A stretch of 64,000 nucleotides of DNA from Pseudonocardia sulfidoxydans NBRC 16205 (GCF_007989085.1 NZ_BJVJ01000002.1:62001-126000), one strand, 5' to 3'. Shown: positions 17,287 to 25,862, numbered from the stretch's first letter. Numbers and translations: made by a program. The notes: generated from the letters alone by a model not told the origin.

Positions 17287-18090
17287 ATGATCCGCACCCC
17301 CGACCTCACCGGTCACACCGTTCTCGCCCTGCACGCCCACCCCGACGACGAGTCGATCTTCACGGGCATCACGCTGCGCCGTCTGGCCGACGCCGGCGCC
17401 CGCGTCGTCCTGGTGATGGCGACCAACGGCGACATGGGCGAGTCCCGCACCGGGCTCGCCGCGGGCGAGAGCATCGCCCAGCGCCGCACCGCCGAGCTCG
17501 AGCGCTCCGCCGAGCTGCTGGGCGTCGACCGGCTGGTCATGCTCGACCGTCGCGACTCCGGCCTCCCGGGCTGGGCCAGCAACAACCACCCGCTGGCCCT
17601 GGCCGCCGCCCAGCCGCTCACGCTGGCCGGCCGTGTCGCGGAGATCGCCGATGCCGAGGGCGCCGACACCGTCATCTACGACGACGAGGCCGGCATCTAC
17701 GGCCACCCGGACCACCGCATGTCGCACACCATCGGGGCCATCGCCGCCGACATCGTGGGCGCCACCGGCTACCGGATGACCGTCGACCGCGAGCACCTGC
17801 ACCTCGCCGCCCCGGACGGGCACCTGGTGCACGGGGCGGCCCGCTCCGCGCGGGTCGCGTTCGGCCGCACCACCGCCGAGATCACCCTCGCCGTCACCGG
17901 CGAGCAGCGCCACCTCGACATCAAGCGCGACGCGATCGCCGCGCACTCGTCGCAGATCGGCCCGGAGCACCTGCCGGCCGACCTCGCGCCCGCCTACGGC
18001 TACGAGTGGTTCGTCCGCAGCGGCGCCCCCGGCGTCCTCGACGAGCTGGGCAACGCCCACTTCTTCGCCGGTCTGCCGGCCGCCGCGTGA
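17287..18090 (+). CDS. PIG-L/LmbE family deacetylase (MshB/Mca-like)
   Basis: A 267-aa zinc-dependent N-acetylglucosaminyl deacetylase-fold protein. The zinc-binding motif ALHAHPDDESIFTG is followed by VMATNGDMGESR, the residue run RRTAELERSAELLGVDRLVMLD and the late histidine in GIYGHPDHRMSH. The same fold makes mycothiol (MshB) and cleaves mycothiol conjugates (Mca). At 267 aa it is shorter than M. tuberculosis MshB (about 300 aa), and its region after the HPDDE motif differs from both mycobacterial proteins, so I leave the symbol blank. The cysteine-rich ORF immediately upstream makes a thiol-related role attractive but unproven. It continues towards lnt with only 41 bp between. Confidence 0.85.
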   Translation: MIRTPDLTGHTVLALHAHPDDESIFTGITLRRLADAGARVVLVMATNGDMGESRTGLAAGESIAQRRTAELERSAELLGVDRLVMLDRRDSGLPGWASNNHPLALAAAQPLTLAGRVAEIADAEGADTVIYDDEAGIYGHPDHRMSHTIGAIAADIVGATGYRMTVDREHLHLAAPDGHLVHGAARSARVAFGRTTAEITLAVTGEQRHLDIKRDAIAAHSSQIGPEHLPADLAPAYGYEWFVRSGAPGVLDELGNAHFFAGLPAAA

Positions 18091-18119
18091 CCTCATCCCC
18101 GCCCCACGTGGGCGGGCCG

Positions 18120-18125
18120 TAGGCT
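18120..18125 (+). promoter_or_regulatory. -10 hexamer of a leaderless promoter for lnt
   Basis: TAGGCT lies six bases before the GTG at 18132, the leaderless geometry seen repeatedly in this window. It supports that GTG as the lnt start and suggests lnt-ppm are transcribed independently of the deacetylase. Confidence 0.5.
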
Positions 18126-18131
18126 CACCGC

Positions 18132-19763
18132 GTGGCCGCACCCACCGTGACCGCCGGGCGGGCGTCCGAGCCGCCCGCACCGTCACGCCGCCGGGCGCGC
18201 GTCGACGCCCTGCTGCGGCTGCTCGTCGCGGCCGGAGCCGGTGTCCTGCTCTACGCGAGCTTCCCGCCCCGGACGCTGTGGTGGCTCGCCCCGATCGCGT
18301 TCGCGCTGCTCGGCGCCGTGCTGCGGGGCCGCCGCGCGCGGGCCGGGTTCCTGCTCGGGTTCGTGTTCGGCCTCGGGTTCCTGCTGCCGCTGCTGCACTG
18401 GACGGGTGGCTACGTCGGCGCGCTGCCGTGGATCGCGCTGTCGGTGGCCGAGGCGGTGTTCATGGGCGCGGCGGCCGCGGGCATGGCGCGGGTGTCGACG
18501 TTGCCGGCCGGGCCGCTGTGGGCGGCCGCGGTGTGGATCGCGGGGGAGGCCGTCCGAAGCCGCGTCCCGTTCGGCGGGTTCCCGTGGGGGCGCATCGGGT
18601 TCGGTCAGGCCGACAGTCCGCTGCTGCCCGTCGCGTCCGTGGGTGGGGTGGAGTTCCTCGGCTTCGTGACGGTGCTGGCGGGCCTCGCGATCGCCGAGAC
18701 CGCACGCCGGTTGGCCGAGCCGGCCGGGCGGCGGCGCGCCGCGTGGCCGGCGGTCCTGCTCGTCCTGGCGATCGCGGCGGGCCCGTTGGCGCTGCTCGTG
18801 CCCGTCACGAGCACCGCGCCGTCGACGACGGTCGTGGTGGCCGCGATCCAGGGCAACGTTCCCCGGCTGGGTCTGGACTTCAACGCCCAGCGCCGCGCCG
18901 TCCTCGACAACCACGTCGCGGTGACCGAGCAGCTCGCCGCCGACGTCGCCGCCGGTCGACAGCCGCAGCCCGAGATCGTGATCTGGCCGGAGAACTCCTC
19001 CGACATCGACCCGCTGCGCAACCCCGACGCCGCCGCCCGCATCGACGAGGCCGCCGCCGCGATCAGGGCGCCCATCCTCGTCGGCGCCGTGCTGGTCAAC
19101 CCCGACGGGCGGACGACGTCCAACTCGGCGCTGGTGTGGCAGGCCGGGTCCGGGGTCGTCGAGCGCACCGACAAACGTCGCGTGATGCCGTTCGGGGAGT
19201 ACATGCCGTGGCGGTCGTTCTTCCGGATCTTCTCGTCCTACGTCGACCGGGCCGGCAACTTCGTACCGGGTCCCGGCGCGGGTGTCGTCGACATGGCCGG
19301 GGTGCGGGTCGGCGTCGCGATCTGCTGGGAGGTCGCCTTCGACGACCTGGTCGACGACAGTGTCGACGCCGGCGCCTCCATGCTCGCCGTCCCGAGCAAC
19401 AACGCGACGTTCGGGCTGTCGGAGATGACGTTCCAGCAGCTGGCGATGTCGCGGGTGCGGGCCGTCGAGCACGACCGCTCGGTGATCGTGGCGACCACGT
19501 CGGGCGTCTCGGCGACGATCGGCCCGGACGGCACGGTGACGGCCCGGACCGGGCAGTTCGTGCCGGGAGTCCTGGTCGATCGAACCGTGCTGGAGCACAC
19601 GACTACGCTTGCGACCCGGCTGCGGTCGGCTCCGGAGTGGGCGCTGACCGCGGTCGGCGTCCTGGCCATCGGCGCCGCGGTCATCCGCGGCCGGCGCGGC
19701 CGGGTCGCAACGGGAGGACCGCACGACGTGGCCCCCGCCGTACGAGAGGACGGACATGGCTGA
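18132..19763 (+). CDS. lnt: Apolipoprotein N-acyltransferase
   Basis: Lnt N-acylates the N-terminal cysteine of lipoproteins at the membrane. The 543-aa protein has six or so N-terminal membrane segments (about 25-230) and a C-terminal nitrilase domain. The triad is visible as Glu in [12 protein letters not shown], Lys in [14 protein letters not shown] and Cys in [13 protein letters not shown]. In M. tuberculosis the Lnt domain is fused to the polyprenol-phosphate mannose synthase as Ppm1. Here the two are separate genes overlapping by 8 bp (19756-19763), so they are likely coupled. A final membrane helix ([16 protein letters not shown]) closes the protein. Confidence 0.95.
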   Translation: MAAPTVTAGRASEPPAPSRRRARVDALLRLLVAAGAGVLLYASFPPRTLWWLAPIAFALLGAVLRGRRARAGFLLGFVFGLGFLLPLLHWTGGYVGALPWIALSVAEAVFMGAAAAGMARVSTLPAGPLWAAAVWIAGEAVRSRVPFGGFPWGRIGFGQADSPLLPVASVGGVEFLGFVTVLAGLAIAETARRLAEPAGRRRAAWPAVLLVLAIAAGPLALLVPVTSTAPSTTVVVAAIQGNVPRLGLDFNAQRRAVLDNHVAVTEQLAADVAAGRQPQPEIVIWPENSSDIDPLRNPDAAARIDEAAAAIRAPILVGAVLVNPDGRTTSNSALVWQAGSGVVERTDKRRVMPFGEYMPWRSFFRIFSSYVDRAGNFVPGPGAGVVDMAGVRVGVAICWEVAFDDLVDDSVDAGASMLAVPSNNATFGLSEMTFQQLAMSRVRAVEHDRSVIVATTSGVSATIGPDGTVTARTGQFVPGVLVDRTVLEHTTTLATRLRSAPEWALTAVGVLAIGAAVIRGRRGRVATGGPHDVAPAVREDGHG

Positions 19764-20514
19764 GCCCGTCGGGCCGGTGCTCGTGGTGATCCCCACGTAT
19801 CAGGAGCGCGAGAACATCGCCCTGATCGTGAAGCGGGTCCACGCGTCGGTACCGGAGGCCGACGTGCTCGTCGTCGACGACGGCAGCCCCGACGGCACCG
19901 GGGAGCTGGCCGACGAGATGGCGGCCGCCGACGACCGCGTGAAGGTCCTGCACCGCACCGAGAAGGCCGGGCTGGGCGCGGCGTACGTCGCCGGGTTCGG
20001 GCAGGCGCTCGCCGGGCCCTACCAGGTGATCGTCGAGATGGATGCCGACGGATCGCACGCCCCGGAGGACCTGCCGGAGCTGCTCGCGGCGCTGGAGTCG
20101 GGCGGGGGAGCCGACCTCGTGCTGGGGTCGCGGTACGTGCCGGGCGGGCGGGTCGTGAACTGGCCGGTGAACCGCCAGCTGCTCTCGCGCGGGGCGAACC
20201 TGTATGCGCGGCTGGCGCTGGGTGCGCCGATCAAGGACATCACGGGCGGCTACCGGGCGTTCCGTCGTCAGGTGCTCGAGGACCTCGACATCTCGACGGT
20301 CGCGTCGACGGGCTACTGCTTCCAGGTCGACATGGCGTGGCGCACGCAGCAGGCCGGGTTCCGGGTGCGCGAGGTGCCCATCACCTTCACCGAACGTGAG
20401 CTCGGCGCGTCCAAGATGAGCATCGAGGTGATGCTCGAGGCGCTGTACCGGATCGCGACGTGGGGCGTGGCGCACCGGTTCCGGCGGTTCCGCCGCCGGG
20501 CGCGCGCCTCCTGA
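19756..20514 (+). CDS. Polyprenol monophosphomannose synthase (DPM1-like GT2)
   Basis: A 252-aa soluble family-2 glycosyltransferase that would transfer mannose from GDP-mannose to polyprenyl phosphate, supplying mannose for lipoglycans and protein O-mannosylation outside the membrane. The nucleotide-binding start [11 protein letters not shown], the DxD-type [12 protein letters not shown] and [19 protein letters not shown], and SRYVPGG are all visible. [16 protein letters not shown] and [13 protein letters not shown] complete the DPM1 signature. There are no membrane helices, so it probably docks to Lnt, whose gene overlaps it. This corresponds to the C-terminal half of mycobacterial Ppm1. 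Confidence 0.94.
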   Translation: MAEPVGPVLVVIPTYQERENIALIVKRVHASVPEADVLVVDDGSPDGTGELADEMAAADDRVKVLHRTEKAGLGAAYVAGFGQALAGPYQVIVEMDADGSHAPEDLPELLAALESGGGADLVLGSRYVPGGRVVNWPVNRQLLSRGANLYARLALGAPIKDITGGYRAFRRQVLEDLDISTVASTGYCFQVDMAWRTQQAGFRVREVPITFTERELGASKMSIEVMLEALYRIATWGVAHRFRRFRRRARAS

Positions 20515-20546
20515 CCGGGCGCTGCGCGCACGGGGAGACATGGAAA

Positions 20547-20587
20547 AGCCGGAGCCGGGCCCCACGGGAGGTGGCCCGGCTCCGGCT
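20547..20587. terminator. Strong bidirectional terminator between ppm and rbpA
   Basis: A perfect 15-bp stem: agccggagccgggcc (20547-20561) and ggcccggctccggct (20573-20587), with an 11-nt loop. On the reverse strand (the rbpA transcript) the stem is followed by TTTT from 20546 to 20543, a good intrinsic terminator. A second small palindrome gcggcgatcgccgc lies at 20594-20607. Confidence 0.85.
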
Positions 20588-20636
20588 GGTTCCGCGGCGA
20601 TCGCCGCACCGGCTCGCCCTCGACGGGCGGGCGGTG

Positions 20637-20978
20637 TCAGGCGATCTCGGCGCGCCGCTCGCGCAGCAGCTCGAGACGCTCGGAGAGCAGCTCCTCGAGC
20701 TCACCCAGGGAACGACGCTCGAGGAGCATGTCCCAGTGGGTGCGCGGCGGCTTGGTCTTCTTCTGCTCCGGCTCGGCCCCGTCGACCCGCTTGCCGAGGC
20801 CACCCTGGGGAGACTCCCAGGTGGCGGGGGCCTCCGCGTCGTTGGCGAACGGCACCTCGAACTCGTGGCCGTTCGGGGACACATAGCGGACGATCTGCCG
20901 CGGTGCGAGGTCGTGGTTGCGGTCGGTCTCGTAGCTGACAGCCCCGAGCCGGCTGCCACGGAGCACGCGGTCGGCCAT
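20637..20978 (-). CDS. rbpA: RNA polymerase-binding protein RbpA
   Basis: RbpA binds RNA polymerase and group-1/2 sigma factors in Actinobacteria, stabilising open complexes. The 113-aa product starts MADRVLRGSRLGAVSYETDRNHDLAPRQIVRYVS, has the beta core NGHEFEVPFANDAEAPATWESPQGG, and a C-terminal sigma-interaction domain THWDMLLERRSLGELEELLSERLELLRER. In this protein the zinc-binding cysteines seen in some orthologues are absent. In Streptomyces rbpA is under the oxidative-stress sigma SigR, and a sequence matching that promoter type is present upstream. Transcription ends at the strong terminator in the 3' intergenic region. Confidence 0.97.
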   Translation of the reverse strand: MADRVLRGSRLGAVSYETDRNHDLAPRQIVRYVSPNGHEFEVPFANDAEAPATWESPQGGLGKRVDGAEPEQKKTKPPRTHWDMLLERRSLGELEELLSERLELLRERRAEIA

Positions 20979-21044
20979 GCGTCACCCTCCCGTCCTCAGC
21001 CGAGGGACGTTGCCCTCGACGGTTGCGTACCTGCCACGCGGTGT

Positions 21045-21072
21045 AACGTCACCGGCACAGGCGTTCATTCCC
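21045..21072 (-). promoter_or_regulatory. Candidate SigR/SigH-type promoter for rbpA
   Basis: Reading the reverse strand, GGGAAT (21072-21067) is followed after 18 bases by CGTT (21048-21045). This matches the GGAAT-N18-19-GTT pattern of the thiol-stress sigma SigR/SigH, about 70 nt upstream of the rbpA ATG. Known SigR control of rbpA in Streptomyces supports the assignment, but spacing is at the long end. Confidence 0.5.
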
Positions 21073-21194
21073 AATCGTTGGGCGCCCGTGCAGGTGTCGG
21101 TCACTGTCGACCGTCGCCTGATCCCGGACGCCCCGACAGCAGAGTGTCCACTATCCGACGCACTGACACACGCAGTTGTGACGCGTCCGCTATA

Positions 21195-21210
21195 TGTGAC
21201 TTAGCTCACA
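21195..21210. promoter_or_regulatory. Crp/GlxR-type binding site
   Basis: tgtgacttagctcaca is a perfect TGTGA-N6-TCACA palindrome and also fits the actinobacterial GlxR form TGTGANNTANNTCACA. It is in the rbpA upstream region, about 120 bp from the SigR-like promoter, and 60 bp downstream of the transporter gene's stop. The likely target is rbpA. Binding is inference. Confidence 0.55.
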
Positions 21211-21269
21211 CCCGTCCGGCCTGTTGTTCACGCCGCCGAAATGTGCGGTTACCGGGGCTCACCCGGCCG

Positions 21270-22610
21270 TCACGACGGCGTGGTCGAACGGGCCGGATCG
21301 GCCGGGACGTCGCGGCTCGGCGGACGCACCCGCCACATCGCGAGCAGCCCAAGCAGGAGCACCACGAGGATGCCGATGATGCCCGCGCGGTCGCTGCCGT
21401 ACACGAAGGTGAACAGCCCGACGAGGGTCGGAGCCAGGAACGAGACCGCGCGCCCCGTCGTCGCGTAGAGGCCGAACTGCTGCGCCTCGCGCCCGGGCGG
21501 GGCCAGCAACGCCATGTAGGTCCGCGCCGACGCCTGCGCCGGCCCGACGAACAGGCACAGCCCCAACCCGAAGATCCAGAACATCGTCGGCCCCGACAAC
21601 AGGCCCAGCGTCGTACCGAACAGCAGCAGCCCGACGAGCGAGCCCATGACGACGGCCTTCGGCCCGACCCGGTCGTCGATCCAGCCCGCCGTGAGCGCGC
21701 CGAGCGCCGACACGACGTTGGCGGCCACCCCGAAGACGAGGACGTCGCTCGCGTCGATGCCGTAGACGGTCACCGCGAGTACGGCGCCGAAGGTGAAGAT
21801 CGCGGCGAGGCCGTCGCGGAACAGCGCGCTGGCCCCGAGGAAGTAGAGGGTGTGCGGCGCGTTCCGGTAGAGGTCGCGCAGGTCGAGGAACAGCCGCTTG
21901 TACGAGGCGACGATGCCCAGGCGCACCTCGCGGGACCGGGCGGGCGGCTCGGGGACCGTCAGGAACAGCGGGATCGCGAACAGCGCGAACCACACCGCGG
22001 CCACGACCGCGACGAGCCGGATGTTGAGCCCGCCCTCGGTGCTCACGCCGAGCGCGCCGCCCTCGCCCGCGATCAGCCCGACGTAGACGACGAGCAGCAG
22101 GACGATCCCGCCGAAGTAGCCCATCGACCAGCCGAAGCCGGAGACGCGGCCAATGGTCGCCGGCGTCGACACCTGGCGCAGCAGCGCGTTGTAGGACACC
22201 GAGGCGAGCTCGAAGCAGACCGAGCCGACCGACAGCAGGACCAGGCCGAGCCAGAGGTAGTGCCAGTCGCTCCTCACGGCGAACAGCCCGGCCATCGAGG
22301 CGACGGTGACGGCCGTCCAGATCCCGACGGACACCTTGCGACGGCCACCGTCGGCGCGCTGCCCGATGACGGGGGCCAGCAGCGCGATGAACAGGCCCGA
22401 GATACCCAGCGACCAACCCAGCCAGCTGTTGGCGCTGACCGTGCCCGGCAGGTCCTTGCCGACGGAGTCGGTCAGGTAGACCGAGAAGACGAAGGTGAGG
22501 ATGACGGCGTTGAACGCCGACGACCCGGTGTCCCACAGCCCCCACGCCGCGACCTGGCGGCGGGGGACCCGCGCCGGAACGGACGGTTCGGTCGGGACGG
22601 GAGCACTCAC
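21270..22610 (-). CDS. MFS transporter, UMF1/Atg22-like family
   Basis: A 446-aa membrane protein with about twelve predicted helices. Family marks are AAWGLWDTGSSAFNAVILTFVFSVYLT near the N-terminus, SVCFELASVSYNALL, SGFGWSMGYFGGIVLLL, SALFRDGLAAIFTFGAVLA and GPAQASARTYMALLAPPGREAQQFGLY, which together fit the UMF1/Atg22 group of the major facilitator superfamily. Substrates of bacterial members are not known; the yeast relative exports amino acids from the vacuole. I chose the GTG at 22610 because it precedes the conserved RRQVAAWGLWD segment; no longer start is needed. The gene is followed by a 291-bp regulatory region for rbpA. Confidence 0.88.
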   Translation of the reverse strand: MSAPVPTEPSVPARVPRRQVAAWGLWDTGSSAFNAVILTFVFSVYLTDSVGKDLPGTVSANSWLGWSLGISGLFIALLAPVIGQRADGGRRKVSVGIWTAVTVASMAGLFAVRSDWHYLWLGLVLLSVGSVCFELASVSYNALLRQVSTPATIGRVSGFGWSMGYFGGIVLLLVVYVGLIAGEGGALGVSTEGGLNIRLVAVVAAVWFALFAIPLFLTVPEPPARSREVRLGIVASYKRLFLDLRDLYRNAPHTLYFLGASALFRDGLAAIFTFGAVLAVTVYGIDASDVLVFGVAANVVSALGALTAGWIDDRVGPKAVVMGSLVGLLLFGTTLGLLSGPTMFWIFGLGLCLFVGPAQASARTYMALLAPPGREAQQFGLYATTGRAVSFLAPTLVGLFTFVYGSDRAGIIGILVVLLLGLLAMWRVRPPSRDVPADPARSTTPS

Positions 22611-22650
22611 GCGCGCAGCGTAGCGGCGGCAGCCCGGGCCGGACCCGGTT

Positions 22651-23457
22651 TCACGCCGCCCACACGCCGCGTCGCTGCAGGACGCCACGCAGGACGTCCG
22701 GACGGTCGGACAGCAGCCCGTCGACGCCCATGTCGAGCAGCTCGCCCATCTCGTCGGCGGTGTCGACGGTCCAGACGTGGACCTCACGCTCGGTCGCGTG
22801 CGCGATCGCCAGCAGCGCGGCGTCGACGACGGTGAGCGCACCGAAACGGCGGGGGAGCTGCGCGAGCCCGCCGAGGACGGGTGGCAGCAGCGGCACCCGG
22901 GCCAGCAACGACAGGGGAGCGGGCAGGGCGTCGAGCCAGGCGCGGCCGCGCAGCCCGAACGCCGACAGCTGCGCCATGGACGTCATCAGCCGGTCACCGG
23001 CCGCGGCACGGGCCTGCCGCAGCCAGCGTTCGTCGAAGGAGCCGAGGCAGACCCGGTGCCAGGCGTCGGCGCGGTCGAGGAGGTCGAGCGTCGGCAGCAC
23101 CGCGGCGGCGGACTTGATCTCGATGGTGATGCGGGTGTCGGGGAGCTCGGCGAGGACCCGCTCCAGGCGCGGCACGGGTTCCCTGCCGGCGACCTTCGCG
23201 CGTTCGATCTCGGCGGCGGGCAGCGTCGCGAGCAGGCCCCGACCGTCGGTGGTGCGGTCCAGCGAACGGTCGTGGTGGACCATCACGACGCCGTCGACGC
23301 TGGCGTGCACGTCCATCTCCAGGTAGCCGAAGCCCTCGTCGACGGCCCGGTGGAACGCGGCGAGGGTGTTCTCGCAGCCGGCGAGCTCGCCGACGTGCCA
23401 GCCGCGGTGGGCGTAGGCGCGCGGGTAGGGCCCGTCGAGGTAGGGGTGGCGGGACAC
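22651..23457 (-). CDS. Glycerophosphodiester phosphodiesterase family protein
   Basis: A 268-aa GDPD-fold protein that would hydrolyse glycerophosphodiesters to glycerol-3-phosphate and an alcohol. The catalytic and metal residues are in AYAHRGWHV (His-Arg), CENTLAAFHRAVDEGFGYLEMDVHASVDGVVMVHHDRSLDRTT (Glu, Asp, His-His), ITIEIKS and the C-terminal VHVWTVDTADEMGELLDMGVDGLLSDRPDVL. No signal peptide is visible, so it is probably cytoplasmic. It lies 40 bp upstream of the transporter on the same strand and could be cotranscribed. The GTG start at 23457 has AHRG within the first 20 residues, normal for the family. Confidence 0.93.
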   Translation of the reverse strand: MSRHPYLDGPYPRAYAHRGWHVGELAGCENTLAAFHRAVDEGFGYLEMDVHASVDGVVMVHHDRSLDRTTDGRGLLATLPAAEIERAKVAGREPVPRLERVLAELPDTRITIEIKSAAAVLPTLDLLDRADAWHRVCLGSFDERWLRQARAAAGDRLMTSMAQLSAFGLRGRAWLDALPAPLSLLARVPLLPPVLGGLAQLPRRFGALTVVDAALLAIAHATEREVHVWTVDTADEMGELLDMGVDGLLSDRPDVLRGVLQRRGVWAA

Positions 23458-23523
23458 GTGCCCAGCCTGCCAGCCGGGGCCGTCCGGGCGCGACGACGTC
23501 CGGCGGACGCCGGGGTGAACGAC

Positions 23524-25443
23524 TCAGCGGCGCCGCGGGAGCCGCGGGCGCTCCGACGCCAGCAGCGGCGCCATGAGGTCGCCGTGCTCGGCGAGGCGGG
23601 CGGGGAGGTCGTCGAGGGTGAAGACGAGGTCGCCGGGGGCGCGGCAGGCGCGCACCTCGTCCCACGTCACCGGTGTGGCGACGGTGGGGCGGGCCCGCCC
23701 GCGCAGCGAGTAGCTCGCGATCGTCGTCTTCGCCGGGTTGTTCTGGCTCCAGTCGACGAACACCTTGCCGCGCCTGCGCGCCTTGGCCATGACGGCGGTG
23801 ACGCGGCGCGGCATGTCGGCGGCCAGCGTCTCGGCGATGTCGCGGGCGTACTCGCCGGTGCGTTCGGCGTCGGGCACCGTGACCGGCACGTAGACCTGCA
23901 TGCCCTTGCTGCCGCTGGTCCGCGGGTGCGCGGTGAGACCGTCGTCGGCCAGCAGCTCGACGATGCGCTCGGCGACACGGCAGCAGTCGACGATCGTCGT
24001 GCCCTCGCCGGGGTCGAGGTCGAACACGACGAGATCAGGGACGTTGCGCCCGCCGCGGGGGCCGACCGTCCACTGCGGGACGTGCAGTTCCAGCGCTGCG
24101 AGGTTCGCCGCCCACGCGAGGCCCTCGACGTCGTCGATGATCGGGAAGTCGGCGAACTCCGAGCGGCCGCCGGGCGTCCCGACCCGCGCGGTGCGCACCC
24201 ACGACGGCGCGTGCCGCGACACGTCCTTCTCGAAGAACGACTGCTTCTCCACCCCGTCGGGCCAGCGCACCATCGTGACGGGCCGGTCGCGCAGGTGCGG
24301 CAGCATCACCTCGGCGACGGCGAGGTAGTGGCCCAGCACCTGCGCCTTCGTCGTGCCGGTGAGGGGGTAGAGCACCTTGTCGGGGTTGGTGAGCCTCGCC
24401 CGGCCGACGCCTTCCCGCGGCGCCGGGGGCGCCGGCTCACGGGCCGGCGCCGCAGCCGTCGTCGCCACCTCCACCCAGTCGTCGCTGTGCTTGCCGGGGC
24501 GGTAGGGCGAGTCACCCCGCTTCGCGACGACGACCGGCAGGCCCTGCTCGGCCGCGGCGTCGACGACCTCCTGCCCCGCACCGGGATAGGCCGGTGCGAG
24601 CCGCCAGGCCGGTCCGGTGAGGTCGAGGCCCTCGAGCAGCTCGCGGCGCTGCGCGAACGGCACGTCGAGGGTGTCGCGGCCGTCGAGATGGAGCAGGTCG
24701 CCGATCCAGAGCCGCGCGTCGCGGCGCGGGTTGCCGACGAGCTCGGCGTCGAGCAGCAGCGGGGTCGCCCCGATCGCGGGCCCGAACGCGCGCAGCGCCG
24801 GTACCTCCAGCTCGGCGCCGTCGGCGTCGGTGAACCGGGCGCGGCCGCCGTCGACGCGGACGACGACGCGCCTGCCCCCGAAGCCGACCTGCAGCCACCA
24901 GCCGTCCCCGGTGGGGAGCGGGCCGGGGCCGGCGAGCATCGGGAGGGCGTCGCGGGGGAGCGGGTCGCGGCCCTCGGCACCGGCGGACCGGCGCACGATC
25001 CAGCCGTCGCGACGCTGCGTGTCGCTGCGTACGAACACGAACCGGCCGCGGGCCCGCTCGCCGTGGAGCTCGACGGCGACCTCGCGCGAGGACCACTTCT
25101 GCGTCTCGTAGGTGCCGGTGTCCCAGATCGTCATCGTCCCGGCGCCGTACTCACCGGCCGGGATCTCGCCGGAGAAGTCGAGGTACTCCATCGGGTGGTC
25201 CTCGGTGCGGACCGCGAGGCGCACCGTCTCGGTGTCGACCGGCAGCCCTTTGGGCACCGCCCAGGAGACGAGGACGCCGTCGCGTTCGAGGCGGACGTCC
25301 CAGTGCAGCGCGCTCGCGTGGTGTTCCTGGACGACGAAGCGGCCGCCGGCGTGGTCGGAGCCGTCGACGACCGGCTCGTCGTGGGGGACGGGCTCGGGCG
25401 TCTTCGCCCGGTCGCGCTTGCGCCGGTACTCGTCGAGGGGCAC
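23524..25443 (-). CDS. LigD-like protein: phosphoesterase, degenerate ligase and polymerase domains
   Basis: A 639-aa protein with the domain order phosphoesterase, ligase, polymerase, as in Pseudomonas LigD. The 3'-phosphoesterase domain (about 30-155) has HHASALHWDVRLERDGVLVSW with the catalytic His/His/Asp. The ligase-like domain (about 168-328) retains AELVG, WIGDLLHLDG and VAKRGDSPYRPGKHSDDW. The nucleotidyl-acceptor motif KxDG, however, is replaced: the equivalent stretch is LQVGFGGRR, with Gly at the lysine position (about 187). The terminal motif also lacks its lysine (WVEVAT). The polymerase domain (about 345-635) has VVFDLDPGEG, TSGSKGMQVYVPV and FVDWSQNN, intact. It probably processes and extends DNA ends but cannot seal them. 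No Ku gene is in view. Confidence 0.88.
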   Translation of the reverse strand: MPLDEYRRKRDRAKTPEPVPHDEPVVDGSDHAGGRFVVQEHHASALHWDVRLERDGVLVSWAVPKGLPVDTETVRLAVRTEDHPMEYLDFSGEIPAGEYGAGTMTIWDTGTYETQKWSSREVAVELHGERARGRFVFVRSDTQRRDGWIVRRSAGAEGRDPLPRDALPMLAGPGPLPTGDGWWLQVGFGGRRVVVRVDGGRARFTDADGAELEVPALRAFGPAIGATPLLLDAELVGNPRRDARLWIGDLLHLDGRDTLDVPFAQRRELLEGLDLTGPAWRLAPAYPGAGQEVVDAAAEQGLPVVVAKRGDSPYRPGKHSDDWVEVATTAAAPAREPAPPAPREGVGRARLTNPDKVLYPLTGTTKAQVLGHYLAVAEVMLPHLRDRPVTMVRWPDGVEKQSFFEKDVSRHAPSWVRTARVGTPGGRSEFADFPIIDDVEGLAWAANLAALELHVPQWTVGPRGGRNVPDLVVFDLDPGEGTTIVDCCRVAERIVELLADDGLTAHPRTSGSKGMQVYVPVTVPDAERTGEYARDIAETLAADMPRRVTAVMAKARRRGKVFVDWSQNNPAKTTIASYSLRGRARPTVATPVTWDEVRACRAPGDLVFTLDDLPARLAEHGDLMAPLLASERPRLPRRR

Positions 25444-25547
25444 GTGACCAGGCTAGAGCGGCCCAGGCTGGAACGGCGCGGACCGCGGAGGGTGACCACG
25501 AGGTGACGCAGGCGCGTCAGGGGTATTGCCCGAAGCACTTCCGGGTG

Positions 25548-25566
25548 AGAACATAGGCTTACCTGA
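25548..25566. promoter_or_regulatory. Possible IdeR/DtxR box upstream of bfd
   Basis: agaacataggcttacctga matches the iron-box consensus at about 12 of 19 positions, with the right half AGGCTTACCTGA much better than the left. It also contains TAGGCT, a good -10 hexamer for bfd, so a bound regulator would block RNA polymerase. Assignment by pattern only. Confidence 0.4.
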
Positions 25567-25587
25567 CCGTCGCGAAGGGTTGCCTGA

Positions 25588-25785
25588 ATGTATGTATGTA
25601 TCTGTGCAGCTACCAGCGACACCGAGCTGCTCGAGTACATCGACGACGGCGCGCGCACGGTCGAGGAGATCGGCGAGGCGTGCGGCGCCGGCACCAACTG
25701 CGGCGGCTGTGTCGACACGATCGACGTGTTCCTGGCGGCAGCGACCAGCCCCTCGGAGCTGTCCCAGCTCCCCATGACGGCTTAG
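25588..25785 (+). CDS. bfd: Bacterioferritin-associated ferredoxin
   Basis: A 65-aa [2Fe-2S] protein of the BFD type. The four cluster cysteines are in YVCIC near the N-terminus and CGAGTNCGGC in the middle, with the usual acidic helix TELLEYIDDGARTVEEIGEA between them. In other bacteria Bfd reduces the haem of bacterioferritin to release stored iron. The bacterioferritin gene follows 90 bp downstream on the same strand, with separate regulatory sequence between. An in-frame start at ATG 25588 is the only sensible one. Confidence 0.94.
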   Translation: MYVCICAATSDTELLEYIDDGARTVEEIGEACGAGTNCGGCVDTIDVFLAAATSPSELSQLPMTA

Positions 25786-25802
25786 GTGATACGACCGAAT
25801 AC

Positions 25803-25821
25803 CAAGGTCAGCCTAGGTTTG
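25803..25821. promoter_or_regulatory. Possible IdeR/DtxR box upstream of bfr
   Basis: caaggtcagcctaggtttg resembles the 19-bp iron box at about 11 of 19 positions and lies 55 bp upstream of the bacterioferritin ATG, upstream of its -10. IdeR activates bfrA from an upstream site in M. tuberculosis, which is the precedent. Weak match. Confidence 0.35.
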
Positions 25822-25862
25822 TGGTAGCCGGTCCTGCACGGATCGTGCAATTCGGGTGCCGC

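Noticed and set aside
20460..22835. A 791-aa forward reading frame opposite rbpA and the UMF1-type transporter
   Set aside because: It consists of basic, Gln/Arg/His-rich low-complexity sequence produced antisense to clear membrane and RbpA motifs.
22777..25506. A 909-aa forward reading frame across the GDPD and LigD-like genes
   Set aside because: Antisense shadow; the opposite strand carries GDPD and LigD motifs.
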